From an uncultured Bacteroides sp. (GTDB lineage Bacteria; Bacteroidota; Bacteroidia; Bacteroidales; Bacteroidaceae): a stretch of 64,000 nt of DNA. Made by a program: the position numbers and the translations under genes. The stretch is taken from positions 110,679 to 174,678 of the forward strand of contig NZ_CAJULN010000003.1 of assembly GCF_910586915.1 (NCBI RefSeq), given 5' to 3'. Shown here piece by piece: positions 1-8,940 of the stretch; position 1 is the stretch's first letter; the number at the start of each line of letters is the position of its first letter. The notes beneath the pieces are model-generated. The model made no database searches. It saw only the letters and a list, made by a program, of their open reading frames with translations, and had not been told where the DNA came from.

Positions 1-2166
1 GATGGTAGCTTTCACTTTGATTTCTCTTGTTTCGTCAGCAGAAGCAAGTTTCAATTCAATAGGATATTCACCTGCTTTAGTCTGTGCTTCTACAGTAGCT
101 GTCAATTCGTTGTCTGTACCAGTTACAAAGTCTGCCTTCTCTGTATCTTCCACAGTAGCCACAAGAGCCTGATATTCAGCAAGAGTAATCTTCACACGAG
201 GATCATCGTAGATTTTCTTCACATCGAACTTAGTTGCGTCAACAGTCTGAACACTATTGCTCCATTCTACTTCGATTGTACCATAGTCGATCTCAACGAT
301 TGCAGTTTTGATAGTAACAGTACCGAGGTTTGTAGATGCGCTTGGAGTATAGAATCCGGTAAGAGCGACGTTAGCCGATACCGTACCTACTTTACCAATG
401 TATGTAGCATCATTGTATTTGCTCAATGAAACTACGCCCTCTTCTACCTTGAAGTATGTTTTGTTGGCTTCGTCAACGGCAATTGTCGTTTCGAACAGTT
501 CTTCCGAAATACCAGGATAAGCACTCAGTTCTTTCTGCACTGGTGTTCCTGTTTTTGAATCAGCGATAAACAACGCTACACGACCGAGGTTAAAATCTAC
601 AGATTCGTCTTCCTCGTTGATGGAGAGTGTTTCATCCAACGCTACCTTGCCATCATTGAATACATATTGAACATCCATCAGGTATTCTTCGCCTGAGCTT
701 GTAGCAAAGTAATCGGAAGTGATGTCAGTTTTGCCCAATGTAGCAACTTTGTCAGCTTTTGTAGTGACGTGCATACATACGGCATAGCTATCTGGTGTGT
801 TTGCCTTCACTGTATATGTGATGATACCACCTTCTACTTTCGGTGCGCCTACTACTTCAAACAGAGATTCGCCGGCTCTTGTTTGCAGTTTTTGGTCTGC
901 ACTGAATTCCACATCGTAGTTTGTTGCAAAATCTGCGGCAGCAGTAGCCGGAGAAATACGGAACTTGATTTCCTGCAAACCACCTTGCAAAAGTCCTGTA
1001 AAGTCGTCTGTTTGGTTCTTCTTGGCTTTCAGTATCGTGAAATCTACCACTCCGTCGGCATAGGTCGGGACGTATGAAACACTCTGAATCATGTTCTTCA
1101 TAGCACCCAATTCTTTTTCCAACTCAGTCACTTTACCAGCCAGAGCTGTTAATTGGTCTTCTACCTCTTGCACACCTGCTTGCCAAGCATCGTTAAGATC
1201 GGAGATGTTGCTTGCTAATTCAGTGCATTTGTCACGTAAATCATTTACTTCTGTAACCAATGCTGCAAAATCATCAAATCTACCATCCTCCAAAGCCAAT
1301 TTGATAGCATCTTTAAATGAGTTCAAAGTAGTCAATTTATCATAGATGTCTTGGAATTTAACATCTGTAGTTTTTACATAATTATCCCAAGCGGCAATGT
1401 GATCTGTTAATTGTTTGTTGTAATCCGCTAAATCTTTGTTAATATTGGCAAGATCTGCTTCAATCGCTGCTTGTTTGATAGCAAATTGCTCGTCAGCTTC
1501 TTGAAGATCTGTAATATCTTTCTCAATATCTGTCAATTTAGCGATTTGTTTCATCAATTCTGCTATCTGAGCACCTTGTGATTTTACAGTATTGCTCAAC
1601 TCAGCCAACTCAGTTTTTGTATCTGCCAAGTCTTTTGTCAGTTTTTCAATATCTTCCTTAACAGAAGCGATTTCTCCTGCATTGGCATCCACATCCTTCT
1701 TCAAGTCTTCAAGCTGTTTCTTTTTAGCATCCAAGTCTTGTTGCAAACCGGCAATTTTCTGGTTAAGTTCCTCTTTAAACGCATCCAAGTCACCTGCCAT
1801 ACCGTTTACTTGTGCTGTCAAGTCACCGATTTCTTTCGTCAACTGCTCAACCTTAGCAGCATCAGCTTTTCCTTTCAAGGCGTCGTTCAGTTCTTTTACC
1901 TTGTCTTGTAGCTGCTTAAGAGCGTCTTTGTCTGCTGCTTCCAATTTAGCAACAGCTTCGTCCAATTTTGCTTGTAAATCAGCGATTGCACTGGATACAG
2001 CCTTTTGCATATCCTCCTTGCTCACAGGATTGTTCGATGTGATCTTATCAATTTGCTCCTGCAAATTATTAACATCGTCATCGTAGTCTTTACAGCTAGT
2101 AACCGTAGTCCCAACTGCAAGAGACAATGCTCCGAAGAACATCACCTTAACAAACTTTTTTCTCAT
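1..2166 (-). CDS. S-layer-like coiled-coil lipoprotein, 3' part outside window
   Basis: The reading frame starts at the ATG at 2166 and stays open to the window edge, so at least 722 residues are present and the C-terminus is missing. It begins with a lipoprotein signal (MRKKFVKV..., lipobox TVTSC) followed by KDYDDD. About 320 residues of heptad-like, Lys/Glu/Asp/Leu/Ala-rich sequence follow, which should form a long coiled coil. A Thr/Val-rich beta region with repeated Ig-like stretches comes next. This layout matches the Bacteroides surface-layer family typified by B. thetaiotaomicron BT1927, which is phase-variable. The assignment rests on recalled similarity, not a search. The gene has no leftward promoter next to it; an invertible segment lies 62 bases upstream, so expression should depend on inversion. 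Confidence 0.8.
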   Translation of the reverse strand, partial: MRKKFVKVMFFGALSLAVGTTVTSCKDYDDDVNNLQEQIDKITSNNPVSKEDMQKAVSSAIADLQAKLDEAVAKLEAADKDALKQLQDKVKELNDALKGKADAAKVEQLTKEIGDLTAQVNGMAGDLDAFKEELNQKIAGLQQDLDAKKKQLEDLKKDVDANAGEIASVKEDIEKLTKDLADTKTELAELSNTVKSQGAQIAELMKQIAKLTDIEKDITDLQEADEQFAIKQAAIEADLANINKDLADYNKQLTDHIAAWDNYVKTTDVKFQDIYDKLTTLNSFKDAIKLALEDGRFDDFAALVTEVNDLRDKCTELASNISDLNDAWQAGVQEVEDQLTALAGKVTELEKELGAMKNMIQSVSYVPTYADGVVDFTILKAKKNQTDDFTGLLQGGLQEIKFRISPATAAADFATNYDVEFSADQKLQTRAGESLFEVVGAPKVEGGIITYTVKANTPDSYAVCMHVTTKADKVATLGKTDITSDYFATSSGEEYLMDVQYVFNDGKVALDETLSINEEDESVDFNLGRVALFIADSKTGTPVQKELSAYPGISEELFETTIAVDEANKTYFKVEEGVVSLSKYNDATYIGKVGTVSANVALTGFYTPSASTNLGTVTIKTAIVEIDYGTIEVEWSNSVQTVDATKFDVKKIYDDPRVKITLAEYQALVATVEDTEKADFVTGTDNELTATVEAQTKAGEYPIELKLASADETREIKVKATI

Positions 2167-2227
2167 AACTACTTAAAAATTACATTAATAATATATTATT
2201 AAAACACTAAGTTACAATAACATCGAT

Positions 2228-2250
2228 CCGTTACTTCGTAGGTAACGGCA
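2228..2250 (+). repeat. Left inverted repeat of the inverton
   Basis: This 23-bp sequence is the exact reverse complement of 2517-2539. It is itself a dyad: arms CCGTTAC and GTAACGG around a 7-base centre (TTCGTAG). That is the layout of a tyrosine recombinase crossover site. Confidence 0.9.
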
Positions 2251-2471
2251 ACACCTTTGTAATGCCACTTACCGACTTCCGGCAAGGCTTTCTAAACGAG
2301 AAAATCATTCCATACAGGCAATAGTAGTTTCCTCTCTGCCATCCCCAAATAGCAGAGAGAAAAAACTCTTTTTCTCTAATCGAACCCATATACATCCCAT
2401 TAAAGAATCCTCGTCAGCAACTTGTTTTATTTCTCTTTTTTAGTAGTTTATAAAAAAAATATCTATTAAGA

Positions 2472-2503
2472 TTTGTATCTTTTCTAAAATATCATCATCT
2501 TTG
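2472..2503 (+). promoter_or_regulatory. Promoter inside the inverton, pointing right (OFF orientation)
   Basis: A -33 TTTG (2472-2475) and a -7 CATCTTTG (2496-2503, one mismatch to TAnnTTTG) are separated by 20 bases, the usual Bacteroides spacing. In this orientation transcription would run through the right repeat and antisense into the 3' end of the recombinase gene. Confidence 0.65.
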
Positions 2504-2516
2504 CAACACTATTTAG

Positions 2517-2539
2517 TGCCGTTACCTACGAAGTAACGG
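2517..2539 (-). repeat. Right inverted repeat of the inverton
   Basis: This is a perfect 23-bp inverted copy of 2228-2250, ending 8 bases from the stop of the recombinase gene. The internal dyad arms are the same. Confidence 0.9.
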
Positions 2540-2547
2540 TCTCATTC

Positions 2548-3477
2548 TCAATAATAATCCAAAGCTAACGAGTTTTTCACAAAATCTACCACCTGACGGT
2601 TGGCTTCATCAATTTTCTTATTGTGAAAAGGTTTAAGATAGGTTTCCGTCACTGTGATGGATGAATGTCCCATTGCTTCCGATATAATACCCGGATGAAT
2701 CTCACAATGATAGGCCATTGTTGCCCAAGTATGACGCGCGGTATAAGAGCTTAGCCCCTCATCAGTACGCAATATTTCGCCCAGCGACATCAACTGCCGG
2801 TTAAAACGGCGAAGTGCCGACTGATACTCCCGATAGGCAGTCTCCGTACCTTCATCACTTTTCAATAAGGAGAATAAATAAGGAGAAGACTGGCCTCTGT
2901 TTCTATATTTTTCGACAAGCGCTTTCGCTTCGGGAGTCAAGGTGACTGATAAAGCACGCCCCGTCTTACGTCTGCGATAGGTAATCACATCGCCACACAA
3001 GTCACTCTTCCGCAAATAGGCTAAATCAACAAACGGTAATCCGCGAAGTAGAAACATCAACAACAGCCACTCACGCGTCTGATACATGGCAGGAGTGACT
3101 TTGGACACAAACTTGAATATTTTCCTCACATCTTTCATCTCTAACGACCGCTTGCAATCGGTGCGTGTACCTGTATAAACAGAACGAAACAGATTCGGAA
3201 CATAAGGCGCCATACCCTTGTCTACCGCCCGGTTATAAACCGCACGAAACGTACGCAAATAGGTAGAGACCGTATTCCAACTACAACCGCGAGCACGAAG
3301 ATGTATCTCAAAACCTTTTAGCCACTGTGGTGACACCTCCCGAAAAACAAAATCCACCTCTCCATGATAAGCAATAATAGCATTCAGACTGCTACGATAA
3401 ACGTGCGCAGTACCGTAACTTCCCCCTGTATATAGCTCCCTGGCTACCTGTCTCATAAAAGCAATGACTTTCAACAT
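2548..3477 (-). CDS. Tyrosine site-specific recombinase (phase-variation invertase)
   Basis: The 309-residue protein has an N-terminal core-binding region (about 1-105) and a C-terminal catalytic domain. Visible catalytic residues are R145 (FLLRGLPF), K171, R248 (SYTARHT), H271 (MGHSS) and nucleophile Y280 (TETYLKPF). The first box II position is Tyr245 rather than His. The length fits the Bacteroides Tsr-type invertases that flip promoters of surface genes. Its 3' end abuts the right repeat of the inverton, so it is the obvious candidate to invert it. It reads toward the inverton. No -7 box was found in the 167 bases upstream. Confidence 0.88.
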   Translation of the reverse strand: MLKVIAFMRQVARELYTGGSYGTAHVYRSSLNAIIAYHGEVDFVFREVSPQWLKGFEIHLRARGCSWNTVSTYLRTFRAVYNRAVDKGMAPYVPNLFRSVYTGTRTDCKRSLEMKDVRKIFKFVSKVTPAMYQTREWLLLMFLLRGLPFVDLAYLRKSDLCGDVITYRRRKTGRALSVTLTPEAKALVEKYRNRGQSSPYLFSLLKSDEGTETAYREYQSALRRFNRQLMSLGEILRTDEGLSSYTARHTWATMAYHCEIHPGIISEAMGHSSITVTETYLKPFHNKKIDEANRQVVDFVKNSLALDYY

Positions 3478-3644
3478 TTGATGTTAGTTATTAAAATTGA
3501 TATAATTAAACGACAGAGATTCTACTCCCGACAGCAACGTCTACACGCTGTATTCGCACTTAGGCGTAGATATTGCTGAGTCCGAAATCAGAAACTAGAC
3601 CTCGGACTGGATTATATAGGCAAACAATTCTAATAAAATTTACC

Positions 3645-4934
3645 CTATAGAGAATTATTTTTCAAATACTCATAACCGAAACGGCAGTACAAACATTTCC
3701 GTTTATCGCAGTACTCTTTTTGCAACTGTATCAATGCCTGACTATCCGCCGCACTGACAACCGGAAGCCCAGCATCACTCCACGAACGAATAATATGATT
3801 GCTCTCCGCCTTCAATTCTTCCAAAAAGCGTCCAGCACGTTCACACATTCGTTCATCTGCCTTATGCAAGCCGTATGTATAAAGAAAAGGAACCACTGTA
3901 TTAATGATAATCAAATCCTTGGAACGCTCTCCCAGCGTTTTCTCCTTTTGCGAAGAAAGTCGCCCGAACAAATAATGATTCTCCCAATAGGAAGACGTAC
4001 GTGTATCCAGCAAAGCTCTCACATCCGCCAGCGTTTCCGCTTCCAGCAAACGTGAAAACAACTTATCCCCTTTCTGATAGAGATAAGCCAACTGTGCCAG
4101 ACGAATATGCGGAAAGTTGTCCGGACGAAGCCGTAGAAAACGCCATAACGTAGCGTCCATCCCCTGCCCGATTTCAAACTTCCGCTGCAGATAACGGAAC
4201 TCCTTACAAAGACGGAGACTATACTCGTCTTCCTGTTCCCTTTTCAGAAACGTCTCTTCCAACAATCCCGCCAAACCATAGAAAAAAGCCTCTATCTGAA
4301 ACAAATCATTCCGGTGCTTGTCCATCGCCCGAAACGGCAGTAATCCCGCCCACGTTTCAAAAGCATCTCCATTCAAGCCAAAACCGAAATTACGGGCAAG
4401 GGTGATAAAGAAAGCATCTTCCCAATTACGGTTACAAAGGGCGAGACGCTGTGTGATTAATTGCGCTTTCTGCTCCAAACGTTCCGTTTGCAAAGCGGTC
4501 AGCCAGGAATGAATGGTAAGTTTGGGAAGAGAGGCAAGGACGGGATAGCAAGCCGGATATTGGTCCGCCACACAAAGTTCGCGATAATGCAACCGCACAT
4601 TTTCCGGACAAGTCAGTAACAATTGCGGAATCTGTTCACCGTTGGAACAAGTTATTTCCGTATCTGCTTCGCTCACCACATGAAGAACTACAGAGTCGTA
4701 TGCTTTGTCAGAATGATGCCCGTGGGCGTACCAGTCGGAAGCACGGGTATGTATTTCGACGTTTCCCACCCATAAGGTATCGTCTATTTTCAGTTTCGCA
4801 TTGAAAAAGTCGGGGCCAGAGTCGGTATTGTGCAGACCCGGGTCAATGACTTCTACCGGTAGGCCTGCAGTGGTTTGCAGTGCTTTGAGCGGAAATAATT
4901 TGTGCTTCCATACGTAGTGGAGAAGGTGTTCCAT
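3645..4934 (-). CDS. DUF2851 family protein
   Basis: The 429-residue protein matches the DUF2851 family of Bacteroidota, recognised from the N-terminal HYVWKHKLFP and the HNTDSGPDFFNAKL segment followed by WVGNVEIHTRASDW. The cluster of conserved Asp, Asn, Glu and His residues looks like a nuclease-type active site, but no function is established. A Cys-containing C-terminus (CDKRKCLYCRFGYEY) may bind a metal. It is divergent from dapB, with 85 bases between the two starts. There is no signal peptide, so it is probably cytoplasmic. Confidence 0.8.
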   Translation of the reverse strand: MEHLLHYVWKHKLFPLKALQTTAGLPVEVIDPGLHNTDSGPDFFNAKLKIDDTLWVGNVEIHTRASDWYAHGHHSDKAYDSVVLHVVSEADTEITCSNGEQIPQLLLTCPENVRLHYRELCVADQYPACYPVLASLPKLTIHSWLTALQTERLEQKAQLITQRLALCNRNWEDAFFITLARNFGFGLNGDAFETWAGLLPFRAMDKHRNDLFQIEAFFYGLAGLLEETFLKREQEDEYSLRLCKEFRYLQRKFEIGQGMDATLWRFLRLRPDNFPHIRLAQLAYLYQKGDKLFSRLLEAETLADVRALLDTRTSSYWENHYLFGRLSSQKEKTLGERSKDLIIINTVVPFLYTYGLHKADERMCERAGRFLEELKAESNHIIRSWSDAGLPVVSAADSQALIQLQKEYCDKRKCLYCRFGYEYLKNNSL

Positions 4935-4977
4935 GTTAACAAGACGTTAATGTGAGCTACAAATGTAATAAAAATAC

Positions 4978-4985
4978 TATCTTTG
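4978..4985 (+). promoter_or_regulatory. -7 box of the dapB promoter
   Basis: TATCTTTG matches the Bacteroides TAnnTTTG -7 consensus exactly and lies 35 bases before the dapB start. The -33 region is weak. Confidence 0.6.
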
Positions 4986-5019
4986 CGGTTATTATTTTGA
5001 ATATTAAGTCCAGAAAACA

Positions 5020-5784
5020 ATGAAAATAGCACTTATCGGTTACGGAAAGATGGGCAAGGAAATAGAGAAGGTTGCCCTTAGTCGCGGACATGAAATCGTC
5101 TGCATCATTGATATCAACAATCAGGACGACTTTGAGTCGGAAGCGTTCAAATCGGCCGATGTAGCCATTGAGTTTACCAATCCGATGGTGGCTTACAACA
5201 ATTATATAAAGACGTTCAACGCCGGTGTGAAACTGGTATCGGGTAGCACCGGATGGATGGACGAGCATGGCGAAGAGATTAAGAGACTCTGCACGGAAGG
5301 CGGGAAGACGCTCTTCTGGTCATCCAATTTCAGCCTGGGAGTTGCCATCTTCTCCGCACTGAACAAGTATCTGGCGAAAATCATGAACCAATTCCCCGGT
5401 TACGACGTCGCAATGAACGAGACACACCATATCCATAAGTTGGACGCTCCGAGCGGAACGGCCATCACACTGGCAGAAGATATCCTCCAGCACTTAGACC
5501 GCAAGGAGAAATGGGTGAAAGGAACGTTTGCCGCACCGGACGGCACTGTCAACGGCACGAACGAGTGTGCCGCCAACGAACTTCCCATCGGCTCCGTCCG
5601 CGAAGGGGAAGTATGCGGACTTCACTCCATACGCTACGAGTCCGAAGTGGACAGCATCACCATCACCCACGATGCCAAAAACCGTGGCGGATTCGTATTG
5701 GGAGCCGTATTGGCTGCCGAATACACCGTTCAGCACAAAGGCTTCTTAGGTATGGGCGATTTATTCCCGTTCCTGAACGACTAA
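5020..5784 (+). CDS. dapB: 4-hydroxy-tetrahydrodipicolinate reductase
   Basis: The 254-residue cytoplasmic enzyme reduces the dihydrodipicolinate precursor with NAD(P)H in the diaminopimelate/lysine pathway, supplying peptidoglycan cross-links. The N-terminal GYGKMGKEI is the nucleotide-binding glycine loop. The catalytic segment ETHHIHKLDAPSGTA carries the family His and Lys residues. A clear TAnnTTTG box lies upstream. It is the first gene of a tight plus-strand run with two signal peptidase genes and wbqC (gaps of 37, 25 and 31 bases), which are probably co-transcribed. Confidence 0.95.
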   Translation: MKIALIGYGKMGKEIEKVALSRGHEIVCIIDINNQDDFESEAFKSADVAIEFTNPMVAYNNYIKTFNAGVKLVSGSTGWMDEHGEEIKRLCTEGGKTLFWSSNFSLGVAIFSALNKYLAKIMNQFPGYDVAMNETHHIHKLDAPSGTAITLAEDILQHLDRKEKWVKGTFAAPDGTVNGTNECAANELPIGSVREGEVCGLHSIRYESEVDSITITHDAKNRGGFVLGAVLAAEYTVQHKGFLGMGDLFPFLND

Positions 5785-5821
5785 CAATCAGCACACTTAG
5801 TTTCCAAACAAATAAATCATT

Positions 5822-7306
5822 ATGAGACAAGCCACACGCGCACAATGGCTCAAATGTGCCATTGTTATCCTACTTTACCTCGTTTTCCTGCTTTGGGTAC
5901 GGAGTTGGTGGGGATTAATCGTTGTTCCTTTTATTTTCGATATCTACATCACCAAGAAAATCCCCTGGTCTTTCTGGAAGAATTCCAAGAATGCGATGGT
6001 GCGCAGCGTCATGAGTTGGGTGGACGCCATCGTTTTCGCATTGGTTGCCGTTTACTTCGTCAATATCTATATCTTTCAGAACTATCAGATTCCCTCCTCT
6101 TCTTTGGAGAAGTCCCTGTTGGTGGGCGACTTCCTGTATGTGAGCAAGATGAGTTACGGACCCCGTGTGCCCAACACTCCCCTTTCCATGCCGTTGGCAC
6201 AGCACACATTGCCGATAGTCGGCAGCAAGTCGTATATCGAGTGGCCGCAATGGAAATACAAACGGGTACCGGGATTCGGCAAGGTGAAACTGAATGATAT
6301 CGTTGTGTTCAACTTCCCGGCAGGCGATACGGTGGCGGTCAATTTCCAGCAGTCGACAGACTTCTATACATTGGCTTACAACGAAGGACAGCGCATCTAC
6401 CCCAAACAAGTGGAGATGGACAGCCTCAACCGCGCACAGCAACGTGCCATATACGATTTATACTACGCTGCCGGACGGAAACAGATTCTAAACAACCCAC
6501 GCACCTACGGAGAGGTTCTCTGGCGTCCGGTAGACCGTCGCGAGAACTACGTAAAACGCTGCGTAGGCCTGCCCGGCGATACGCTCCGGATTGTAGACGG
6601 ACAGGTGATGATTGACGGCAAGGCCATCGAGAACCCCGAAAACCTGCAATTCAACTATTTCGTACAGACTACAGGACCGTACATCCCCGAAGATATGCTC
6701 CGCGAACTGGGTATCAGCAAGGACGACACCATGCTGATGGAGGACGCCGGCTGGGAAGGCGGACTGCTGGAAATGGGGCTCGACAGCCGGAACGCGCAAG
6801 GCAGACTGAACCCTGTATATCACCTGCCTCTCACCAAAAAGATGTACGATACGCTCGCGGGCAATAAGAAACTTATCAGCAAAATCATCATGGAACCGGA
6901 GGATTATGCCGGACAAATGTATCCGTTGAACCTTTATACGAAATGGGACCGCAACAACTACGGCCCAGTCTGGATTCCCGCCAAAGGAGCTACCGTCACA
7001 CTGACCGAAGACAATCTTCCCATCTATGAGCGTTGTATCGTGGCTTACGAAAGCAACAAACTGGAAATGAAGCCGGACGGTATTTATATCAATGGCGAAA
7101 AGACCGACCGGTACACCTTCAGGATGGACTACTACTGGATGATGGGCGACAACCGACACAACTCTGCCGACTCCCGTTACTGGGGCTTTGTTCCCGAAGA
7201 CCACGTGGTGGGCAAACCGCTTGTCGTCTGGTTGTCGCTCGACAAAGACCGTGGATGGTTCGACGGCAAGATTCGTTGGAATCGACTGTTCAAATGGGTA
7301 GGATGA
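5822..7306 (+). CDS. lepB: Signal peptidase I (active paralogue)
   Basis: This inner-membrane protease removes signal peptides from exported proteins. The 494-residue protein has two N-terminal membrane segments (about 10-45 and 60-85). The nucleophile is Ser94 in the IPSSSLE box and the general base is Lys245 in YVKRCVGLPGD. The later MMGDNRHNSADSR box is intact. It is longer than the E. coli enzyme because of large insertions between boxes, which is usual in Bacteroidota. It is followed 25 bases later by a second, shorter paralogue. Confidence 0.95.
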   Translation: MRQATRAQWLKCAIVILLYLVFLLWVRSWWGLIVVPFIFDIYITKKIPWSFWKNSKNAMVRSVMSWVDAIVFALVAVYFVNIYIFQNYQIPSSSLEKSLLVGDFLYVSKMSYGPRVPNTPLSMPLAQHTLPIVGSKSYIEWPQWKYKRVPGFGKVKLNDIVVFNFPAGDTVAVNFQQSTDFYTLAYNEGQRIYPKQVEMDSLNRAQQRAIYDLYYAAGRKQILNNPRTYGEVLWRPVDRRENYVKRCVGLPGDTLRIVDGQVMIDGKAIENPENLQFNYFVQTTGPYIPEDMLRELGISKDDTMLMEDAGWEGGLLEMGLDSRNAQGRLNPVYHLPLTKKMYDTLAGNKKLISKIIMEPEDYAGQMYPLNLYTKWDRNNYGPVWIPAKGATVTLTEDNLPIYERCIVAYESNKLEMKPDGIYINGEKTDRYTFRMDYYWMMGDNRHNSADSRYWGFVPEDHVVGKPLVVWLSLDKDRGWFDGKIRWNRLFKWVG

Positions 7307-7331
7307 TTTCTTCAGTTATCGCTTATAACTT

Positions 7332-8261
7332 ATGAGATTCAGATGGATATGGGCATTCGTGGGGGCAGCAGCCGTTGTGCTTTTGCTTCGTGGCTTCGCT
7401 TTTACGTCTTGCCTCATACCTTCTACCGGCATGGAGAACTCCATTTTCCAGGGTGAACGTATCCTGGTCAACAAATGGAGTTACGGGCTGCGCGTTCCTC
7501 TGATGTCGATATTCTCCTACCACCGTTGGGGCGAACGTCCCGTACGGCAGCAGGACATTGTCGTGTTCAACAATCCTGCCGGCATCGGGCAGCCGGTCAT
7601 CGACCGGCGCGAAGTCTACATCAGCCGTTGCATCGGTGTTCCGGGCGATACCTTGCTGGTAGACTCTCTATTCTCCGCCAGCTCTCCCCAAACGAAATTC
7701 AATCCGGACAAAAAGAGGCTTTATGCGTATCCCGCTTCCAAAGAGTCGCAGATTACCTTACTGATGGACACACTCTCCATCATCGACGACGGACTGATGG
7801 GAAGCAACGACAGTACCCACGTGCGCAGTTTCAGCCGCTACGAATATTACCTGTTGGCACAAGCCACATACGGACAGGAGTGGCTCCGGCCTTTATCGCC
7901 GAAAACGGACAGGGAACTGAAACCGCTGATAGTGCCCGGCAAGAAGAAATACATCCGCGTGCATCCCTGGAACATCACCTTGCTCCGCAACACGCTCGTC
8001 ATGCACGAGGGCAAGCAGGCGGAAATAAAAAACGACACGTTGTATGTGGACGGAAAGCCTACCCTGCATTGTTATTTCACCAAAGATTACTATTGGATGG
8101 GGGCAAACAACACCATCAACTTGTCCGACTCACGCCTGTTCGGCTTCGTCCCGCAAGACCATATCATCGGGAAAGCGTCTGTCATCTGGTTCTCTAAGGA
8201 GAAAGAGACAGGCTTGTTCGACGGATACCGGTGGGAACGTTTCTTCCGTACGGTAAAATAA
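7332..8261 (+). CDS. Signal peptidase I-like protein lacking catalytic Ser and Lys
   Basis: The 309-residue S26-family protein has one N-terminal membrane segment. Its boxes align with the upstream LepB, but the nucleophile position is Gly33 (IPSTGME instead of IPSSSLE) and the general-base position is Ser98 (YISRCIGVPGD instead of YVKRCVGLPGD). The MGDNR box has become MGANN. The frame is intact and full-length, so this is a conserved-looking pseudoenzyme rather than a broken gene. A known parallel is SpsA of Staphylococcus aureus, an inactive paralogue beside active SpsB. It may assist the active enzyme or bind substrates, which is inference. Confidence 0.88.
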   Translation: MRFRWIWAFVGAAAVVLLLRGFAFTSCLIPSTGMENSIFQGERILVNKWSYGLRVPLMSIFSYHRWGERPVRQQDIVVFNNPAGIGQPVIDRREVYISRCIGVPGDTLLVDSLFSASSPQTKFNPDKKRLYAYPASKESQITLLMDTLSIIDDGLMGSNDSTHVRSFSRYEYYLLAQATYGQEWLRPLSPKTDRELKPLIVPGKKKYIRVHPWNITLLRNTLVMHEGKQAEIKNDTLYVDGKPTLHCYFTKDYYWMGANNTINLSDSRLFGFVPQDHIIGKASVIWFSKEKETGLFDGYRWERFFRTVK

Positions 8262-8292
8262 AAGAGTTCCAAACGTAGCATAAACGTAGCAT

Positions 8293-8925
8293 ATGAATGA
8301 AATGAAAACAGCTTATCTATCTTCCGCCTACCTCGCTCCCGTGGAGTACTACACCAAGCTATCTACTTACGACAAGATATTTGTAGAGCAACACGACCAC
8401 TACATCAAACAGACGTACCGCAACCGTTGCACGATTGCCGGCCCCGGCGGCGAGTTGGCGCTATCCATCCCGACTGTAAAGCCTGATACGTCGAAATGTG
8501 CGATGAAGGATATCCGCATCTCCGACCACGGGAACTGGAGGCATCTGCACTGGAACGCGATTGAGTCTGCCTACAACAGTACTCCTTTCTTTGAATACTA
8601 CAAAGACGATTTTCGCCCTTTCTACGAGAAGAAGTATGAGTTTTTAATCGATTTCAACGAGGAACTCTGCCGGTTGGTGTGCGCACTGATAGATATTCAG
8701 CCCGACATGGAGCGTACCTCCGAATATAAGATGGAATTCACCCCCGCAGAAGTTGACTTCCGCGAGGTGATTCATCCCAAGAAGGATTTCCGAACAACGG
8801 ATACGGAGTTTATTCCGCAGCCCTATTATCAGGTTTTCGAGTCTAAACTGGGCTTTCTTCCCAATTTGAGCATCATAGATTTGCTGTTCAATATGGGGCC
8901 GGAAAGCGTGCTGGTATTAAAATAA
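8293..8925 (+). CDS. WbqC family protein
   Basis: The 210-residue protein matches the WbqC-like family (N-terminal YLAPVEYYTKLSTYDKI, then NRCTIAGPGGELALSIP). Members often occur in O-antigen or glycan gene sets, but the reaction is not firmly known. The start could be the ATG at 8293 or the one at 8302. A short direct repeat (AAACGTAGCAT twice) lies just upstream. It is probably the last gene of the dapB-lepB run. The C-terminal half ends with the family-typical LSIIDLLFNMGPES. Confidence 0.85.
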   Translation: MNEMKTAYLSSAYLAPVEYYTKLSTYDKIFVEQHDHYIKQTYRNRCTIAGPGGELALSIPTVKPDTSKCAMKDIRISDHGNWRHLHWNAIESAYNSTPFFEYYKDDFRPFYEKKYEFLIDFNEELCRLVCALIDIQPDMERTSEYKMEFTPAEVDFREVIHPKKDFRTTDTEFIPQPYYQVFESKLGFLPNLSIIDLLFNMGPESVLVLK

Positions 8926-8940
8926 GCTGAGTTTGATTCG

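Larger units (their letters stand above)
2228..2539. promoter_or_regulatory. Invertible promoter segment (inverton)
   Basis: This 312-bp segment is bounded by perfect 23-bp inverted repeats at 2228-2250 and 2517-2539 and lies between a lipoprotein gene start and a tyrosine recombinase gene. It holds one recognisable Bacteroides promoter, which points right, away from the lipoprotein gene. No CAAAnnTA box (a leftward -7) was seen between 2167 and 2300. Inversion would move the -7 box to about 2264 and aim it at the ATG at 2166, leaving a leader of roughly 90 bases. The repeats and boxes are seen; the switching is inferred. Confidence 0.85.

Noticed and set aside
2332..2359. Hairpin CTCTCTGC...GCAGAGAG inside the inverton
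   Set aside because: The stem is only 8 bp with a 12-base loop and no clean T-run; a terminator role could not be supported.
8266..8292. Direct repeat AAACGTAGCAT twice before wbqC
   Set aside because: Two short copies only, with no wider pattern; probably a small local duplication.
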